The notes beneath the pieces are model-generated. The model had not been told where the DNA came from. It did no database searches and saw only the letters and a list, made by a program, of their open reading frames with translations. Positions 17,479-26,313 of a stretch of DNA of 64,000 nt are shown here, one piece after another (position 1 is the stretch's first letter; each line of letters starts with the position of its first letter). Location of the stretch: positions 868,001 through 932,000 of the forward strand of contig JAEZST010000022.1 in the NCBI GenBank assembly GCA_023443865.1, written 5' to 3'. The position numbers and the translations under genes were made by a program. This stretch comes from Spirochaetota bacterium. Its GTDB lineage: Bacteria > Spirochaetota > Spirochaetia > Treponematales > Treponemataceae.

Positions 17479-18633
17479 CTATAGGGTCAGCAGTTCCCGC
17501 TGGGCCCCGGGGCCGGAAATGATAGGTTGCCCGCCTTTCACGTAAATATCGATTTCTGTCCGGAACCCGCAGTCGTCGAAGTACACGCCCGGTTCCACGG
17601 AGAAACAGCTTCCCTCGAGCAGAACCCGATGGTCCGGAAATTCGACTGAATCGAGGTTGACCCCGGAGCCGTGGCAATCAGTGTCTATCCCGTGCCCGGT
17701 CCGGTGGCGAAGCGCCTCGGGCGGGAAACTTTCCAGGAGCCGTTTTCTTACCAGGGAGTCGAGCTCGAAGCCCGAAACGGCGCGGCCCTCGGCAAAGGCC
17801 CGTTCGATCTCCGGCTTGACCAGGTCCCGGGCGGCGAGGAGGTTCGCGAATCGGCTCTTCACCGGGCCGGGAACCTCCGAATCGCAGTAGCCTACCCAAG
17901 AAATATCGGCGTAGATTCCGCCGGGACTCTTTGCCCAAATATCGAACTGGAGTACGTCTCCCCGATGGATGGGGTTACCCTGGCCGCGGACTTCGTAGTG
18001 CGGGTCGCCGGCGGCCGCCCCCGCCGCGACTATGGGCGGATGATCGGTAATCAAGCCGGCCTCGCGCAGCTTCTCGAGCATAACCTTCTGGATATCCCCT
18101 TCATGGAGCGTCTTTCCGGCCTGGAACGACTCCCTGACCGTATTCCAGCATTCATCGACGATACGGTACAGGTGGGCGGCCGCTTTTTCGTGACTCGCGA
18201 TGCCCTCCGGGGTCAATAGGCCCTTAACGCGCTGTATGACCGGCGCCGCCGATAGGCATTCCGCCCCGGAAGCGACGGCCAATCGCCAGGAAGAGGCGTC
18301 CATGGTCGACAAAACCTGGATATAGGGATCCGAGAGTACCGCGATTCGCTTACCCCCAAAAAACGAAAGCGCTTTTTCGAGTTCCTCGCGAGAGGAATAG
18401 ACCGTTTTGGTTCCGGGGAGGCTATCGAGAATGCCCTTCTCGATGGCGTGAACGACCTTCACCGGATTGCCTTCGGAGGGAACGAGATAAAACCAACGGC
18501 GCGACGAAACGGTTTCGCGGTCCAGGCCGAGAATATCGTCGGTAAGGCGGTCACGATGGGCAAAATTACAAAAAAGCCATCCGTCGAGGCTTTCCCCTTG
18601 GATGGCCTTTTGTATCGATGGGACAGTCATCAT
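17479..18633 (-). CDS. M24 family metallopeptidase (Xaa-Pro aminopeptidase-like)
   Basis: This 384-residue protein has a creatinase-like N-terminal domain (1-140) and a pita-bread catalytic domain. The five metal ligands of M24 can be placed: Asp in LQFDIWAK, Asp in IYADISW, His in TGHGIDTDCHGSG, Glu in SVEPGVYF and Glu in FRTEIDIYV. The family removes N-terminal residues before proline. No signal peptide is present, so it is cytoplasmic. A second in-frame ATG one codon later is equally possible as the start. Confidence 0.88.
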   Translation of the reverse strand: MMTVPSIQKAIQGESLDGWLFCNFAHRDRLTDDILGLDRETVSSRRWFYLVPSEGNPVKVVHAIEKGILDSLPGTKTVYSSREELEKALSFFGGKRIAVLSDPYIQVLSTMDASSWRLAVASGAECLSAAPVIQRVKGLLTPEGIASHEKAAAHLYRIVDECWNTVRESFQAGKTLHEGDIQKVMLEKLREAGLITDHPPIVAAGAAAGDPHYEVRGQGNPIHRGDVLQFDIWAKSPGGIYADISWVGYCDSEVPGPVKSRFANLLAARDLVKPEIERAFAEGRAVSGFELDSLVRKRLLESFPPEALRHRTGHGIDTDCHGSGVNLDSVEFPDHRVLLEGSCFSVEPGVYFDDCGFRTEIDIYVKGGQPIISGPGAQRELLTL

Positions 18634-18660
18634 GGGCGTAAAGAATGTTTCCTTTGCTAT

Positions 18661-19068
18661 TTAGAACTGCAGCTCGAGCTTTTCAATCTTGAACTTATCG
18701 GGCTGATCGTTGCGCTCGACCATGCTTCCCCATGTCGGGTGCTTTAGGTTCTTGGAAGCGACGATCCGAACGTGATTGAATTCGCCGTCCTTGAACATGA
18801 CTGACAAGTAGGGGGCTACGTTTTGGTCAGTGAGATTCAGGACCGCGCGTTGGTCGCGGCGGTCAAGCCAGGCCTGCGGAATGTACGCTTCGCCCGTTTT
18901 CAGGCCCGCTCGACGGTAGATCACGTAATATCCCTCATGAAGGGGGAAAATTTTGAGAATCTGCACGTTTACATAGTACATATCCGATTCTTCAGCCGCA
19001 GCCGGAAAAGCCGCGGCAAACGAGAAGACCAGCAAGAACGTAGCCAGCAGCAAAACCGCTTTCTTCAT
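18661..19068 (-). CDS. Small secreted protein of unknown function
   Basis: The 135-residue protein has a classical signal peptide (MKKAVLLLATFLLVFSFAAA, cleavage probably near FPAAAEE). The mature part has about 105 residues with no motif I recognise and no lipobox cysteine, so it is probably periplasmic. GGAGG is seven bases from the ATG at 19068; the longer upstream frame lacks this and would bury the signal peptide. It lies between argF and the peptidase gene on the same strand. Confidence 0.8.
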   Translation of the reverse strand: MKKAVLLLATFLLVFSFAAAFPAAAEESDMYYVNVQILKIFPLHEGYYVIYRRAGLKTGEAYIPQAWLDRRDQRAVLNLTDQNVAPYLSVMFKDGEFNHVRIVASKNLKHPTWGSMVERNDQPDKFKIEKLELQF

Positions 19069-19109
19069 GTGGGAACCTCCTGAATCTGCAATAATTATAT
19101 AACCGTGGC

Positions 19110-20048
19110 TCAGATTGTTGCAAGCATTATTGCTTTTATCGTATGTTTCCGGTTTTCCGCCTGGTCCCAAACCTTGCTCGCCTCGCCTTCTATGACGTCG
19201 ATGCTCACTTCTTGGCCCTTTACCGCGGGTAGGCAGTGAAGGAAAATGGCGGCCGGGTTTTCGGTCTTCTGCATGAGCGCGGCGTTCACCTGGTACGGGA
19301 ACAGGAGCCTGCGCCGCTCCTCGCTATAGCTTTCCTCGCCCATGGAAACCCACACGTCGGTATAGACACAGTCGGTCCCGCGAACCGCTCCCGTATCGGA
19401 CGATACCGCGATTTTCGCCCCGGAAGCCGCAGCCCAGGGCGCGACCTCATCCATCAAATCCTTTGCGGGATATAGTTCCTTCGGCGAAATTACGGTAAGG
19501 TTCACGCCCAGTTTCGAGCAAATGATGAGCAACGAGCGAACCACGTTGTTTCTGCCGTCGCCGACGAAACAGAGTGAGCGCCCCTCGATCTTGCCGAAAT
19601 TCTCCTCGAGGGTCATCAGATCGGCCAACGCCTGGGTCGGGTGATATTCGTCCGTAAGCCCGTTATAGACGGGTACGCCCGATTTTTGGGCGAGAATTTC
19701 CACGGTATCCTGCTTATAGCCGCGGAATTCAATGGCGGAAAACATTCTGCCCAATACGCGGGCGGTATCCTCGATCGATTCCTTGGCGCCGAGTTGAATG
19801 TCCTGGGTCGATAAAAACACCGGGTGTCCGCCTTCCTCTCCGAAGGCCGTCTCAAAGGCGCACCGGGTGCGGGTGGACCTTTTTTCGAAAATCATCGCCA
19901 GGGTTTTACCGACGAAACGCTGATGGACGTCGCGATTACGGGAGGATTTTTTCACGGTATGGGAAAGCTCGAGCAGATACCGGATCTCATCGGGAGTCCA
20001 GTCCTTCCAGTTGACGAGTGATCGTCCTTTCAACGTTGCCGGGTTCAT
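19110..20048 (-). CDS. argF: Ornithine carbamoyltransferase
   Basis: The 312-residue enzyme makes citrulline from ornithine and carbamoyl phosphate. It carries the carbamoyl-phosphate motif STRTR (58-62), the HPTQ motif in EYHPTQALADL, and FLHCLPA near the C-terminus, which marks ornithine rather than aspartate carbamoyltransferase. The length is normal. No other arginine gene is near, so it may serve either the biosynthetic or the arginine deiminase direction. It is divergent from the 787-residue gene. Confidence 0.95.
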   Translation of the reverse strand: MNPATLKGRSLVNWKDWTPDEIRYLLELSHTVKKSSRNRDVHQRFVGKTLAMIFEKRSTRTRCAFETAFGEEGGHPVFLSTQDIQLGAKESIEDTARVLGRMFSAIEFRGYKQDTVEILAQKSGVPVYNGLTDEYHPTQALADLMTLEENFGKIEGRSLCFVGDGRNNVVRSLLIICSKLGVNLTVISPKELYPAKDLMDEVAPWAAASGAKIAVSSDTGAVRGTDCVYTDVWVSMGEESYSEERRRLLFPYQVNAALMQKTENPAAIFLHCLPAVKGQEVSIDVIEGEASKVWDQAENRKHTIKAIMLATI

Positions 20049-20090
20049 AACACGCTCCTGCGAAAGGTAAAAAATCCGAGGCTGTCCGCC

Positions 20091-20108
20091 TGCATAAATA
20101 TTAAAATA
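20091..20108. promoter_or_regulatory. Possible ArgR-type operator upstream of argF
   Basis: The sequence TGCATAAATATTAAAA, 43 bases before argF, matches one half of an ARG box (TGNATWWWWATNCA), with an AT-rich second half. It lies in the divergent promoter region where an arginine repressor would act. Half-site quality only. Confidence 0.25.
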
Positions 20109-20189
20109 AACTCGATTTTTATGCGTTTTATGTTTATACTAACAAGCTGACCGCCGGTTGTCAATGTGATCTTTAGTCCTGGAGAAATC

Positions 20190-22553
20190 ATGCTCGTCAT
20201 ATATGTTCAATTGCGTTATCATCGCCAGTTAAACATTATCGATCCTGAATCCGTAGCGTCGTTCTTTGGCGCCGTTTCCGATTCGGTATCCAGAAACGGC
20301 GGGGTAGAACAGCCGGTTTCGGGGGGAAACGTGTACCGGTTTTCGCAAGACAGCGTGGGGTACGTTTTCGCCGCCGCGCGGGTGATCGCCGACATCGCGG
20401 TAGCCCTTGCACGCCACAAAGACCGGATACGGGAATACGTAGCCCTCGTGGACTCGGCCTCCCCGGGCAAGTCGACGGATTTCGCCGCCGAATTCGCGGA
20501 ATCGTACCAACACATCCCCCTTCCCGACGAAGGCATTTTGCTGACCGCTTCCGCCCTAGCCCAGCTTGACGCCTACGTGGCCCACGCGCCCGAGGAGGCT
20601 ACCCCGTTTCATTCCTATCAGGGCTCGCGGCTTGAGGGGCGGCAACCGCCGGAAACCGATCAGGATCAGGCCTCAATCGATTTATATACCGAAGGCGGAA
20701 TCGATCCCGTATTGTCCCTCGTCGACGCGCTGGAACGGCTCGGGCTTTCCCCCGGGGTCGGTCAGGACGCCTCGGCGGTCGCCATGTACCGTTCCTTGCG
20801 GTACGAATACGACAAACCCGAATACCTTCGCGTCGCGTGCGGCGCCTGGATAGACTCCGCCCTCAATACGCCTCCCGGCCAATCCTACCCGATACGGGTT
20901 TTGGGCAGCGCCGATAGCCGCAATACGGAAAAATACGTTCGCGACCGCGTACGGGAGGGGAATAGGGTCATTCAGGACCCCTCCTTTGCCTTTTCCGAGT
21001 GCGATTTGGTCTCGATACCGAAAGACCTGCTTGACCTCGCGTATCTCTCGTTCCGTTCGTCGCGGTATCTATGCGGCGACGAGCTTATCCGTTTCTTCTC
21101 CTCATTGGACAGGAACGAGGATTTCCTTTTTGCGTTGGGAAGATGGCTTTGGTCCTTTTCCCTACTGGCCAGGGCGGACGATTTCCGCTCCCTCAATTTC
21201 GCCGTATTCGGAAAAATCAGGGATATGCTCGCGCTCCGATGCGCGGAATTGGACCTTTTGATCGCGGACTTTATCTGGAAGGAATACGAAGACGGGGCCT
21301 TGCAGCCGGCCTTTTCGCTATTGGACGCGCTGTCGGAACTGGGCTTTACGATTCCTGACCGCTTTTTGGTCGCCTGTCTCTATCACGGGGGCGATCCGCG
21401 GTCCGAAATCGAGCGGCTATCGAGCCTGTTCTCAAGCGCGCAATTGACCGACGCGGTCAGGACGCTTGAACGCGCACGCGCCCTCTACGCCGAAGGGGCT
21501 TCCGGCGAGGCGCTTTTACTGGCGCGAGACGTGCTGCATCGATTCCAGAAGACGAAAATCCTCGCCGGGGAGTATCACGCCCTGCGATTGATCTCGGACA
21601 TCACGTTCCAGAAGGGAAAGGGCGACGAGGCGGTGACCTATCTCGAGTACGCGTTGGAAAACGCCGAGCGGCTGCACGATTCCGCGTTCATACTTTCTAC
21701 CCGTTTCGATATAGCCATGCTGTATTTCGTGAACGGCGATCTCTCGTCGGCCCGTTCGATTCTCGCCGCCCTCGATAAGCTCATAGCGGTCAATTTGGCG
21801 AAGGACATGGAACTCCTGTCGGTGTTCATGAACGGGCGCATTTCCTTTGAATTGGGCGAGTACGCCGAGGCCTCGGCCTTTTTCCAGAAGGCGGCCGCTT
21901 CCGCGGGGTCCGACGGCCTTTCCGAGGCGATACCCTTATGCAAGGTGTGGTACGCCCGATCGATCGCGCACCAACACCGCTACCTGCAAGCGATGGAAAT
22001 GCTCTCTTCCTGCGTAAGCGCGGTTATAGACGCGTGGCCGTTTCTCTTGGAGGCGGCGATACTCGCGGGAAAGCCGGTAACGTGCCATACCGTACCCGAC
22101 TCGATCGACTCCCTCGTCCCGCCCGCGAATAAACGGGGCCCCTTCGATTGGTCGAGCGGATTTCTTCTCGCGGAAGACCGTCTGGGCCCTTCGAAAGAAA
22201 GCGAACGTACCCCGCGCCGAATGTTCAACGCGTTCAAGCGCTATTATCGGGCGGGCATCGACAGGGACGGGGCTCTGGGATCGGAAGCTTCCGGATTGAT
22301 CGAGCTTGCCCGGGAAGCGGGCGAATCGGCCGATCCCTCCGCGGGGGTCTATTATTACCTCTGTTACCTTCTCGGAAACGGCCAGGGCGAAAAAGAAGGG
22401 AGCGAACGGCTTTCGTGCCTGAGCCGGGGTTTTAAGTTCCTGCAGCTTCGGTGCGGCGCCATAGGCAATGTATCGCTGCGGGAAGCCTTTTTGCAAAACC
22501 CTACCTGGAACAATCGGCTCTATCGTGCGGCCCGCGAAAATAAACTGATCTGA
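20190..22553 (+). CDS. Large helical repeat protein of unknown function
   Basis: I cannot name this 787-residue protein. The N-terminal 330 residues are mixed and have no motif I know. From about residue 400 to 620 the pattern is tetratricopeptide-like helical pairs (EASAFFQKAAASAG, HALRLISDITFQKGKGDEAVTYLEYALENAERL), suggesting a protein-protein scaffold. There is no signal peptide. CTGGAG lies before the ATG at 20190, which is preferred to the in-frame ATG at 20166. It is the last host gene before the tRNA where the prophage sits. Confidence 0.8.
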   Translation: MLVIYVQLRYHRQLNIIDPESVASFFGAVSDSVSRNGGVEQPVSGGNVYRFSQDSVGYVFAAARVIADIAVALARHKDRIREYVALVDSASPGKSTDFAAEFAESYQHIPLPDEGILLTASALAQLDAYVAHAPEEATPFHSYQGSRLEGRQPPETDQDQASIDLYTEGGIDPVLSLVDALERLGLSPGVGQDASAVAMYRSLRYEYDKPEYLRVACGAWIDSALNTPPGQSYPIRVLGSADSRNTEKYVRDRVREGNRVIQDPSFAFSECDLVSIPKDLLDLAYLSFRSSRYLCGDELIRFFSSLDRNEDFLFALGRWLWSFSLLARADDFRSLNFAVFGKIRDMLALRCAELDLLIADFIWKEYEDGALQPAFSLLDALSELGFTIPDRFLVACLYHGGDPRSEIERLSSLFSSAQLTDAVRTLERARALYAEGASGEALLLARDVLHRFQKTKILAGEYHALRLISDITFQKGKGDEAVTYLEYALENAERLHDSAFILSTRFDIAMLYFVNGDLSSARSILAALDKLIAVNLAKDMELLSVFMNGRISFELGEYAEASAFFQKAAASAGSDGLSEAIPLCKVWYARSIAHQHRYLQAMEMLSSCVSAVIDAWPFLLEAAILAGKPVTCHTVPDSIDSLVPPANKRGPFDWSSGFLLAEDRLGPSKESERTPRRMFNAFKRYYRAGIDRDGALGSEASGLIELAREAGESADPSAGVYYYLCYLLGNGQGEKEGSERLSCLSRGFKFLQLRCGAIGNVSLREAFLQNPTWNNRLYRAARENKLI

Positions 22554-22635
22554 CGGGCCGCGCGCGCAGGGGGTTAAATTTACCGGGCCCCTCCTTGACT
22601 TTTTTCTTTCGCCTTGCTATTCTCCTTTTCGTTGC

Positions 22636-22708
22636 GGCGGTATAGCTCAGTCGGTAGAGCAAACGGCTCATATCCGTTAGGTCATAGGTTCAAGCCCTAT
22701 TGCCGCTA
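22636..22708 (+). tRNA. tRNA-Met (CAT), prophage integration target
   Basis: A full cloverleaf can be drawn: acceptor GGCGGTA/TGCCGCT (with G-U pairs at the first and sixth positions), D arm GCTC...GAGC, anticodon stem AACGG/CCGTT around CTCATAT (anticodon CAT), T arm ATAGG/CCTAT and A73. CAT could also be tRNA-Ile2 after lysidine modification; Met is the simpler reading. The T-loop and acceptor 3' half (from 22689) are within the att repeat, so the present 3' end is phage-derived but restores the gene. Confidence 0.92.
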
Positions 22709-22715
22709 AAGCGCA
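22689..22715. other. attL core (27-bp direct repeat)
   Basis: Bases 22689-22715 are identical to 62520-62546 over 27 bp, from the T loop of the tRNA to seven bases beyond its end. The next base differs (T here, A at attR). A tyrosine integrase gene starts 200 bases to the right. This is the classic tRNA-3'-end attachment arrangement. Confidence 0.93.
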
Positions 22716-22716
22716 T

Positions 22717-22745
22717 GGCCCTTCCAATCGGAAGGGCCTTTTTTT
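22717..22745 (+). terminator. Phage-borne terminator restoring the tRNA 3' end
   Basis: A perfect 9-bp stem GGCCCTTCC/GGAAGGGCC with loop AATC is followed by a T-run (22739-22745). It directly follows the att core inside the prophage. It is similar in position and shape, but not in exact sequence, to the host terminator beyond attR. Confidence 0.85.
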
Positions 22746-22860
22746 GTTCAAAACCCCGAAAACCCCCATTTTATGGGCCTTCCGGAGCTTTCTCTCCCAG
22801 GTCTCCCAAAAAGGTAAATTGACCTAAATATACTTAGATTGACAGAAAATGACTTGATAT

Positions 22861-22879
22861 TGTAGGCTCTTTGTAGGCT
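22861..22879 (+). repeat. Tandem integrase arm-type sites, left arm
   Basis: TGTAGGCT occurs at 22861-22868 and 22872-22879, 11 bp apart, so on the same helix face. The same pair with one change lies near attR (62442-62460). Direct repeats in both arms next to an integrase gene are what arm-type binding sites of a tyrosine recombinase look like. Confidence 0.6.
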
Positions 22880-22914
22880 ATGTGTTGGCTGATTCCGAGA
22901 CAGCGGAGGATGCA

Positions 22915-23979
22915 ATGGGCGTTAAGGTCAGAACTTCGAAGGGAAAGATCTATCTCGACATATATCTTCGGGGTAAACGATGGTGGGAGTCAACCGGTTT
23001 GACCGTCCCCCAGGATAAACAGCTCGCTAAAGAGGTGTACCGCCTGGCGGAGATCCTCAGGGCGAAGAAGGAAATTACCCTGGTAACCAGGGCGAACGGC
23101 CTCCACGACCCCGAAGCAGGGAAAATGCTTCTTGTCGATTTTCTTACCGAATCCGCCCGGGGGAAGTCGAAAAAATATTCGATTCATAAGCTGCTCGAAT
23201 GGGTAAAGAAGTTTTCACCAAATACCCGGTTCGAGGATCTCACCCCAGCCTGGCTGGAGAGGTTTCAGAATGATCTCGTCGCGGGCTCCGGATTATCTCC
23301 CCAAACGTGCGAGCATTACTGCAATGCCCTCAGGCACCAGTTCAAACTAGCGTTACGGGATAAGCTCCTCCTCGAGGATCCGGGCGCCGGCGTTCCCCAC
23401 ATAAAAATCGAGGAGAAACGAAAGCCGTTTCTTGAAACATGGGAGATCGAGAAGCTCATGGCGACGCCGATCGGCGGACAGTCAACGGGCATCGGTCCCG
23501 CGATCAAGACCGCCTGGCTCTTCGCCGTGGCAACGGGCTTACGGATTTCAGATATTCGAACTCTTCGGTGGGACCATATCGACCAGGTGAATCATCAAGT
23601 TTCGAAGGTTCAGGAGAAAACCGGCCGTATCGTCATGATTCCAATAAAAGAGGAAGCCTGGAATCTCATCGATGATGATGAAAGCCATTCGGCTGAAGAT
23701 TTTGTTTTTCCGCGGATCGCGGCGATCAATAATATAACGAATACCAACCCGTACCTGAAGAAGTGGGGCGAGGCGGCAGGACTCACCAAGGCGATTGGCT
23801 GGCACATTGCCAGGCACACGGACGCAACCCAACTCCTGGAGGCCGGCGCGGACATTTATACCGTGAAGGAGCTCCTTGGGCATACGAAAATCGAAACGAC
23901 GATGAAGTATGCTGCAGTGACGAATAAAAAAAGAAAGGCAGCGGTGGATGCGCTGCCTGATTATGGATTTGAGAAATAA
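22915..23979 (+). CDS. int: Tyrosine recombinase integrase
   Basis: The 354-residue phage integrase has an N-terminal arm-binding region (1-70), a SAM-like core-binding domain (about 80-150) and a catalytic domain (165-345). The catalytic residues are visible: R210 in GLRISDIR, H297 and R300 in WHIARH, H323 in LLGHT and the nucleophile Y332 in MKYAAV. It inserts and excises the element at the tRNA-Met 3' end. GGAGG before the ATG at 22915 decides the start. The nearest gene on its right is transcribed towards it. Confidence 0.95.
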   Translation: MGVKVRTSKGKIYLDIYLRGKRWWESTGLTVPQDKQLAKEVYRLAEILRAKKEITLVTRANGLHDPEAGKMLLVDFLTESARGKSKKYSIHKLLEWVKKFSPNTRFEDLTPAWLERFQNDLVAGSGLSPQTCEHYCNALRHQFKLALRDKLLLEDPGAGVPHIKIEEKRKPFLETWEIEKLMATPIGGQSTGIGPAIKTAWLFAVATGLRISDIRTLRWDHIDQVNHQVSKVQEKTGRIVMIPIKEEAWNLIDDDESHSAEDFVFPRIAAINNITNTNPYLKKWGEAAGLTKAIGWHIARHTDATQLLEAGADIYTVKELLGHTKIETTMKYAAVTNKKRKAAVDALPDYGFEK

Positions 23980-23983
23980 GTAT

Positions 23984-24880
23984 TTATGCGAAAAGTCGCG
24001 AGGACTCAATAAGTGCTTGATTAATACTTTTGATTTTGGAAGTGAAGGGTATTGCTAAATTATCCGAAAAGATCATGATTTCTTTACCGACGTAAGATGT
24101 TCTTGCATTGTATCTCAAATCGTAAGTAAATTTTCTTCGCTCGTTGTACAAAGCCGCAATTATTTCAGCATTGTCATATGAAACAAGCCAGAAATGGTTT
24201 TCCATCGATTGGATTACGTTGGAGATAGATTCATGGTCCTTGGCCGTATAGTGATTGAGGTATAGTGATTCCGCTTTTCTGACATATGGAGGATCACAAT
24301 AAATCAATTTTGGAGAAAGGGATTTTGAATCCCTCATTGTTTCGAGTAAATCTTTGGCATCTTTTTTCGTAATTGAAATCTTATCTTTGTAATTGGCTAT
24401 TATTTCGATTCTGCTAATTAATTCTTCTCGAGGAAAGCGAGCATCTATTTTCCATTCCCCAGTTTGATTAAGGCCTCCGATTACCCCTCCGCTCAATATA
24501 CCCGATCTGTTACATCGATTTAAATAAAAAGTCGCAAGACCCAGATCTCGAAGGAGGTGGTCATCAGGATGGCGCAGTACTTCTCTTTGCTTTTTCCATT
24601 CATCAATCGAAAGATCTATATAGCTAATTTCTCTACAGAGCCAATCCGGTTCTGTTATAACTGTTTTCCAGAATGAATAAACAGGCAGGGAGTAGTCATT
24701 TAATTGAATTTTTTTAACGATACCAGAAATGAGCAATTCAAGAGCTACCCCGGCCCCTCCTGCATAAGGTTCGATATAAGTGCATCCCTGGAGGTTATTA
24801 CATTTGATTAACTCTTCAAGAAAGGGGGCGATTTTCTGTTTCCCCCCAGGATATCGAAGGGGTGTTCTGATCGATGACAT
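23984..24880 (-). CDS. D12-class DNA adenine N6-methyltransferase
   Basis: The 298-residue enzyme has the D12 (Dam-like) motifs: TPLRYPGGK at 6-14, the SAM-binding IEPYAGGAG at 35-43 and the catalytic YCDPPY at 194-199. It should methylate adenine in a short site, GATC being commonest for this class, but the target cannot be read from sequence. The start at 24880 follows the stop of the ParB-domain gene by two bases; an in-frame ATG at 24934 would overlap that gene. The DNA is clearly more AT-rich than the phage backbone. No restriction nuclease of a known type adjoins it. Confidence 0.9.
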   Translation of the reverse strand: MSSIRTPLRYPGGKQKIAPFLEELIKCNNLQGCTYIEPYAGGAGVALELLISGIVKKIQLNDYSLPVYSFWKTVITEPDWLCREISYIDLSIDEWKKQREVLRHPDDHLLRDLGLATFYLNRCNRSGILSGGVIGGLNQTGEWKIDARFPREELISRIEIIANYKDKISITKKDAKDLLETMRDSKSLSPKLIYCDPPYVRKAESLYLNHYTAKDHESISNVIQSMENHFWLVSYDNAEIIAALYNERRKFTYDLRYNARTSYVGKEIMIFSDNLAIPFTSKIKSINQALIESSRLFA

Positions 24881-24882
24881 GT

Positions 24883-26286
24883 CTATGTATTTAGCTCCTG
24901 GATAAATGGAAATAGGTTGTTGAATAATACGCAAATTGATTGCGTCGGCATAGAATAGTCCGTATTATGTATCAATTGGTTAAGTGAGTCTACGAAAAGT
25001 GAGTTATCATTATTCATTTCTGTTTTTAATCCTATTAAAGTTTTTTCTTTCCTTTTTCCTGCATCATCTTTTGTCGTTATGTAATTATAAATTTCGCCAA
25101 GAAACTTCTTAAGTATTTTATCGGTGCCCGGGCGCTTTGGGTCTTCATAGCTTGGGCAGCCATCTGCTCTATGTTCATCTGCATAAATTTTAGCTGAAAT
25201 CTCAATTAAACTTCGTAATAAAAAACAGAATGAATGAGGATGCTTCTCTATCTTCAACAACTTAAGCTCATCCACTAACGCCGTCAGTTTTTCGCGATTG
25301 CTTCCATGAGGTGTGAATTGCTTCAACTTCGCATAAACAGCTTGCGGCTTTAGATTAGATATTGAGGCAGGATTAGTATCTTGCCCGGCTCCATTTTCGG
25401 TCGTTTTTTCGGGGCCAGAAGTTTTCGGGGAACTCGCTCCCGCCGGTGGATTATTCGTCCCTTGGGCCATAGGATTTGCCTTCGGAGCGTTCGACGGCGT
25501 ACGAGGCCTTCTGATTCCATATTTATAGCCGAAAAAATCTTGGCTCTTTCGAATCTTTGGGAAATCCAATTCGTGGATCCCTATCGCAAACATAACTTTA
25601 TTTAAAATAAGCTTGTTTTTATCTGGATAATTTATACACAATTCTTCAATCGAAGTAAATTTCAGATGGGGGACAAGTTTACTAAGAGCTTCTTGTAAAA
25701 CGGTCAAAGGATAATCACCACTCCAGCGTTCAAGCTGGGTTTCTGATAATCCATTGTCTGATCTTAAATAATTCTCAAGTAAATCCAGTACAGGGGATTT
25801 TACGTGTTTTATGTTTCTATCAAACCTTGCACGTGCGATGGATGTCCATGCATCTCTGCCGGCTTTTTCATTTTTACCATGAATCAATGAAATTTGCTTC
25901 ATCAGTGAATCGATTTCCGCAATTTCATAAACAACACATGGCACTAACTTTGTGTTTTCCATCCACTCAGGCGTAAGTGCGTTGACCTTGTCTTGTAATA
26001 CAGAATTAAGGGGGATACTTGTAATCTGTTTCCGTGCAATTTTCAAAGCAGCAATTCTACGGTTCCCCTCCTTTACTAGGTAATTTGAGGACGTTCTAAG
26101 GACGAGGATGTTTTCAGTTGGATAATACTCATCACTAATCAAGCTCTCTAAAAGTGCCCAGAAATTTGTGGAGCTTAATGCAATCATCGTTTCTATTGCT
26201 TTCTTTTCAGAAGTCTGTTGAATTGTTCTGAAGTTATCAAGATCTAATACTAATTTGTCGACTTCTAGCTGTGATACCGTTGGCAT
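24883..26286 (-). CDS. ParB/Srx-domain protein paired with adenine methylase
   Basis: The 467-residue protein starts with a ParB/Srx-like fold (about 1-110): DNFRTIQQTSEKKAIETMI, then LVKEGNRRIAALKIAR, matching the GxRR nucleotide-handling motif of that family. A low-complexity linker (about 260-310, rich in P, N, T and G) leads to a helical C-terminal domain (about 320-467) with LLRSLIEISAKIYADEH and LNQLIHNTDYSMPT, which I read as HEPN-like, but this is uncertain. It is unlike a plasmid ParB because the KorB-type DNA-binding HTH is absent. It is transcribed with the methylase. A defence or modification role is inferred. Confidence 0.75.
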   Translation of the reverse strand: MPTVSQLEVDKLVLDLDNFRTIQQTSEKKAIETMIALSSTNFWALLESLISDEYYPTENILVLRTSSNYLVKEGNRRIAALKIARKQITSIPLNSVLQDKVNALTPEWMENTKLVPCVVYEIAEIDSLMKQISLIHGKNEKAGRDAWTSIARARFDRNIKHVKSPVLDLLENYLRSDNGLSETQLERWSGDYPLTVLQEALSKLVPHLKFTSIEELCINYPDKNKLILNKVMFAIGIHELDFPKIRKSQDFFGYKYGIRRPRTPSNAPKANPMAQGTNNPPAGASSPKTSGPEKTTENGAGQDTNPASISNLKPQAVYAKLKQFTPHGSNREKLTALVDELKLLKIEKHPHSFCFLLRSLIEISAKIYADEHRADGCPSYEDPKRPGTDKILKKFLGEIYNYITTKDDAGKRKEKTLIGLKTEMNNDNSLFVDSLNQLIHNTDYSMPTQSICVLFNNLFPFIQELNT

Positions 26287-26313
26287 AAAAACTCCTAATT
26301 CTTCATTATTTTT

